Positions 55,557-58,498 of a DNA stretch of 58,498 nt are shown piece by piece (within the stretch, counting starts at the first letter, position 1; the number at the start of each line of letters is the position of its first letter). The stretch comes from Anaerolineae bacterium (GTDB lineage: Bacteria; Chloroflexota; Anaerolineae; 4572-78; J111). The position numbers were made by a program, and so were the translations under genes. The notes under the pieces were generated by a model. It did not search any database, was not told the origin of the DNA, and was given only the letters and a program-made list of their open reading frames with translations. The stretch spans positions 77,673 through 136,170 of the forward strand of contig JAHDWA010000023.1 in NCBI GenBank assembly GCA_023382535.1, given 5' to 3'.

Positions 55557-58498
55557 ATGCCCCAATTAAATCTGTTTTTACTTGGGCCACCGCGTCTGGA
55601 GCGCGAAGGCCACTTGGTTGAAGTTGATACCCGCAAGGCGATTGCGCTGATGGCTTACCTGGCCGTCAGCGGCGAGAGCCACAGCCGTGATGCCCTGGCT
55701 ACCCTGCTCTGGCCCGATTACGATCAGACCCACGCCCGAGGAGCACTGCGCCGGACTCTGTCTGCACTCAATAAAGCCCTGGCCGGAGAATGGTTGGAGG
55801 TTGACCGTGAAACCATCGGCCTTAATCCAAATGTCCCTCTCTGGCTGGATGTCGCCGAATTTCAGCGCCGCCTCAAAAGCTGCCGCAGTCACAACCACCC
55901 GGCCGATACCACCTGCGCCGATTGCCTGGCAACCTTAACCGAGGCGGCAGCACTCTACCGTGACGACTTTCTGGCCGGTTTTACCTTGCGCGATAGCCCC
56001 GATTTTGACGAGTGGCAGTATTTTCAAACCGAGAGCCTCCGCCGGGAGTTGGCTGGTGCTTTGGAGAGCCTGGTGCACTGTCACACCCTGCGCCAGGAGT
56101 TTGAACCTGCCATTGCTTTCGCCCGGCGCTGGCTGGCGCTTGATCCGCTGCACGAACAGGCCCACCGCGAGTTGATGCGTTTGTATGCCTGGGCCGGTCA
56201 ACGCGGCGCGGCGCTGCGCCAGTATCGCGAGTGTGTCCGCATTCTCGACCAGGAGTTGGGCGTACCACCCCTGGATGAGACCACCCAACTTTATACTACC
56301 GTTCAAGAAAACCGATTACCCCTGCCGCCTTCGACCTTCTCCGGAGACACCCGGGGTTCCTCAGTTACGGCGCCAGCGGCTGTTTCCGCTGCACCTCCAG
56401 CCCGGCTCCGGCAGTTTGATTATCCTCTTGTGGGGCGCGCGGCCGAATGGGCTGCCATGCTGGAGGCTTATGCGGCCAGTTGCGCCAACGGCCACTTGAT
56501 TGTCTTGCAGGGCGAGGCCGGCATTGGTAAAACCCGCCTGGCCGAGGAGTATTTGGCTTACGTTCAGGCCCAGGGAGGCGTCGCCGCCACGGCCCGCTGT
56601 TATGAGGGTGAGACTCATTTAGCCTACAGCCTCTTCATCGAGGGCTTGCGGGCCGTGCTGAACCAGCCCCATACCCCGGCGCGCCTGGCCGAGGTGGCGG
56701 ATCACTGCCTGAGCGAGGCCGCCCGTCTGCTGCCGGAGCTGGCCAATTTGCGCCCCGGACTGCCGCCCGCTTCGCCCCTTGACAGTCCCGGTGCGCAGAG
56801 CCGCTTTTTTGAAGGCATTCACCAACTGCTGCTGGCCCTGTGTCGAGGTCCCCAGCCGGGAGTTATCTTACTGGAAGATTTGCACTGGGCCGATGCCGCC
56901 TCGTTGGACCTGTTGACCTACCTGGTCCGGCGGCTGCGGGGGCGGCCCCTCTGCCTGCTGGTCACCTGCCGCAGCGAGAGTGCGGGTAGTACCTCCCGCT
57001 TGCACCAACTGCTGGTCGAGGCGCAACGGCTGGGTGTAGCCACCCTTCTCTCTCTGCCTCGTCTCAGCCCGGCGGCTGTGGCCGAGTTAGTTGGCTCCAC
57101 GGCAGTGGGCGCTAAACTGGCGGAATCTGAGCGCCTGGAGGCGCGCTTGTATCAAGAAACGGAGGGCCTGCCGTTCTTTTTGGTTGAGTATTTGACCATC
57201 TTGGCCAAGGATGGCGAAGCTGCCGGGGTGGACTGGTCTATGCCGGGTGGCGTGCGCGGCCTGTTGCAATCGCGCCTGGCCGGAGTCAGCGAGACCGGCT
57301 GGCAGTTGTTAACGACCGCCGCCGTCATTGGTCGTTCCTTTGATTTTGATACGCTGCGTGCTGCCAGCGGCCGCAGCGATGAAGAAATCGTGACCGCCCT
57401 GGAGGCATTGATCGAGCAGGGCTTGGTAGCTGAGGTGCAGGGCAACGGCGAGCGCGGTTTAACTTACGATTTTAGCCACGAAAAACTGCGGACCCTGGTC
57501 TATGAGGAGACCAGCCTGGCCCGGCGACGTTTGTTGCACCGGCGAGTGGCGGAGGCGTTAGTTAGCCGGGCGCGAGGCCGGCTCGATCTCGGTGCGCTGG
57601 CCGGGCAAATTGCTCACCACTACCGTTTGACCGGTCAAGACAACGAAGCGGCGGAATATTTTAAGCTGGCCGGCGAGCATGCGCGCAGCCTCTACGCCAA
57701 TGCCGAAGCATTGGCCCATTTCCAAGCCGCGCTGGCCCTGGGCCATCCCGATGCGGCAGCATTGCATGAAGCTGTCGGCGACCTGCACACACTTCTGGGC
57801 GAGTATAGTGCAGCCCTGACCAGTTATGAAACTGCGGCGGCTCTGTTGGGAGGCGAAGATACGGGGAGGCGAGGGAGCGAAGAAAAAGTAATCCCTTATG
57901 CCTCTCTGGCTCGGGTTGAGCACAAGCTGGGTAATGTCCATCATCGCCGGGGGGATTGGGAGCTGGCTGAAAGCTACTTCCAGGCGGCCCTGGCTGCGCA
58001 GAAGAAAGCCGGCCCGGATGGCGAAAGCGCCCGGCTTTATGCCGATTGGAGCTTGACTGCCCACCACCAGGGCCAGACCGACATTGCTCTCCATTTGGCC
58101 CAACAGGCCAGAGAATTGGCTGAGAGCCTCGGCGACACCCGGGCCCTGGCCCAGGTTCATAACATTTTGGGTGTGCTGGCGCGCAGCCAGAATGACTCCA
58201 AGTTAGCCTGCCAACACCTGGAGCAAAGCCTGGCTATGGCCGAAGCTTTAGGCGATCCGACGGCCCGGATCGCCGCCCTCAACAATCTGGCCCTGGCCTA
58301 CGGCACTATTGGAGATGTCGAGCGGGCGATTCAATTAACTGAAACGGCCCTGGCCTTGTGCGTTTCCCAAGGTGACCGTCACCGCGAGGCAGCCCTGCAT
58401 AACAACCTGGCTGACCTGTTTCATGCCGCCGGTCAAACCGAAATGGCCATGACTCACCTGAAGCAAGCGGTGACCATCTTCGCTGAAATTGGCGCGGA
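55557..58498 (+). CDS. BTAD/AAA/TPR transcriptional activator, cut by the window edge
   Basis: This open frame runs from ATG 55557 to the right edge (about 980 codons) without a stop. Residues 1-95 are an OmpR/AfsR-type winged-helix region (LNLFLLGPPRLERE...LATLLWPDYDQTHARGALRR), residues ~95-260 a BTAD helical domain (DFLAGFTLRDSPDFDEW, DPLHEQAHRELMRLYAWAGQ), ~290-600 an AAA/NACHT-like ATPase with Walker A GEAGIGKTRLAEE near 322-334 and Walker B VILLEDLHWAD near 438-448, then TPR repeats to the edge. Such proteins act as large signal-integrating activators (AfsR/MalT style). A short iterated repeat is in frame at 57850-57885. The 3' end is missing. Confidence 0.93.
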   Translation, partial: MPQLNLFLLGPPRLEREGHLVEVDTRKAIALMAYLAVSGESHSRDALATLLWPDYDQTHARGALRRTLSALNKALAGEWLEVDRETIGLNPNVPLWLDVAEFQRRLKSCRSHNHPADTTCADCLATLTEAAALYRDDFLAGFTLRDSPDFDEWQYFQTESLRRELAGALESLVHCHTLRQEFEPAIAFARRWLALDPLHEQAHRELMRLYAWAGQRGAALRQYRECVRILDQELGVPPLDETTQLYTTVQENRLPLPPSTFSGDTRGSSVTAPAAVSAAPPARLRQFDYPLVGRAAEWAAMLEAYAASCANGHLIVLQGEAGIGKTRLAEEYLAYVQAQGGVAATARCYEGETHLAYSLFIEGLRAVLNQPHTPARLAEVADHCLSEAARLLPELANLRPGLPPASPLDSPGAQSRFFEGIHQLLLALCRGPQPGVILLEDLHWADAASLDLLTYLVRRLRGRPLCLLVTCRSESAGSTSRLHQLLVEAQRLGVATLLSLPRLSPAAVAELVGSTAVGAKLAESERLEARLYQETEGLPFFLVEYLTILAKDGEAAGVDWSMPGGVRGLLQSRLAGVSETGWQLLTTAAVIGRSFDFDTLRAASGRSDEEIVTALEALIEQGLVAEVQGNGERGLTYDFSHEKLRTLVYEETSLARRRLLHRRVAEALVSRARGRLDLGALAGQIAHHYRLTGQDNEAAEYFKLAGEHARSLYANAEALAHFQAALALGHPDAAALHEAVGDLHTLLGEYSAALTSYETAAALLGGEDTGRRGSEEKVIPYASLARVEHKLGNVHHRRGDWELAESYFQAALAAQKKAGPDGESARLYADWSLTAHHQGQTDIALHLAQQARELAESLGDTRALAQVHNILGVLARSQNDSKLACQHLEQSLAMAEALGDPTARIAALNNLALAYGTIGDVERAIQLTETALALCVSQGDRHREAALHNNLADLFHAAGQTEMAMTHLKQAVTIFAEIGA
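57850..57885. repeat. GGGGAGGCGAGGGAGCGAAG repeat in the activator gene
   Basis: The iterated GGCGA/GGAGC words are read in frame as GGEDTGRRGSEEK, a charged loop between TPR units. It resembles 18637-18670 on the other strand. Confidence 0.5.

Noticed and set aside
55436..55621. A 61-codon frame with a CxxC near the start in the activator leader
   Set aside because: It overlaps the activator start in another frame, lacks a ribosome site and has no conserved pattern.
1126..57885. CRISPR array
   Set aside because: Repeats have no 28-37 bp direct repeat with unique spacers, and no cas genes are present.

Overview
The window reads as chromosomal DNA of a free-living bacterium, most likely a member of the Chloroflexota (Anaerolineae/Caldilineae-like). 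This is an inference from style: moderate-to-high GC, O-antigen-ligase proteins fused to TPR tails, a BTAD/AAA/TPR activator, a kinase-propeller fusion, lipoproteins with Thr/Pro-rich linkers, and many short repeats inside and between genes. No rRNA, tRNA, CRISPR array, prophage or transposase gene was seen.

Layout. 133-8860 (+) is one long Bat (aerotolerance-type) operon: MoxR ATPase, DUF58 protein, a BatD/DUF4381-like protein, two von Willebrand A membrane proteins, a TPR lipoprotein with a huge Gln tract, BatD and BatE. An exported alkaline-phosphatase-superfamily enzyme (+) follows and converges with aspS (-). 12575-23924 is a cell-surface polysaccharide or glycan block: one O-antigen-ligase/TPR protein on + faces a five-gene - operon (two paralogous GT-C-like membrane proteins, a small DMT-type transporter, a second O-antigen-ligase/TPR protein, a YfhO-like protein). 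24079-31402 (+) holds a large unrecognised protein with an HxxxDG acyltransferase-like motif, translationally coupled to a Ser/Thr kinase with an extracellular beta-propeller, then a gamma-glutamyltransferase-like protein and an exported protein-isoaspartate methyltransferase.

31420-38858 holds a membrane-fused spermidine-synthase-like protein, gnd, a stand-alone SecD-P1-head-like exported protein and a KtrAB potassium system. 38897-45578 (-) is the most system-like accessory block: two esterases, two different ATP-grasp ligases and an S9 peptidase, all on one strand. Then come a DUF4864 lipoprotein, a beta-hydroxyacid-dehydrogenase-type protein, and an iron-type ABC importer whose binding protein carries an N-terminal LysM domain (47589-51536, +). 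A - strand group follows (acidic unknown protein, threonine ammonia-lyase, NarL-type response regulator), then a ParB/sulfiredoxin-like protein, and finally a BTAD/AAA/TPR activator that runs off the right edge.

The most striking general property is the density of short iterated or palindromic repeats. They occur in intergenic gaps and also in frame inside conserved genes (aspS, YfhO, the spermidine-synthase-like gene, an ATP-grasp gene, batD). One pair of copies forms a clear ~118 bp MITE-like element with terminal inverted repeats; the right end of one copy overlaps the probable start of the methyltransferase gene.
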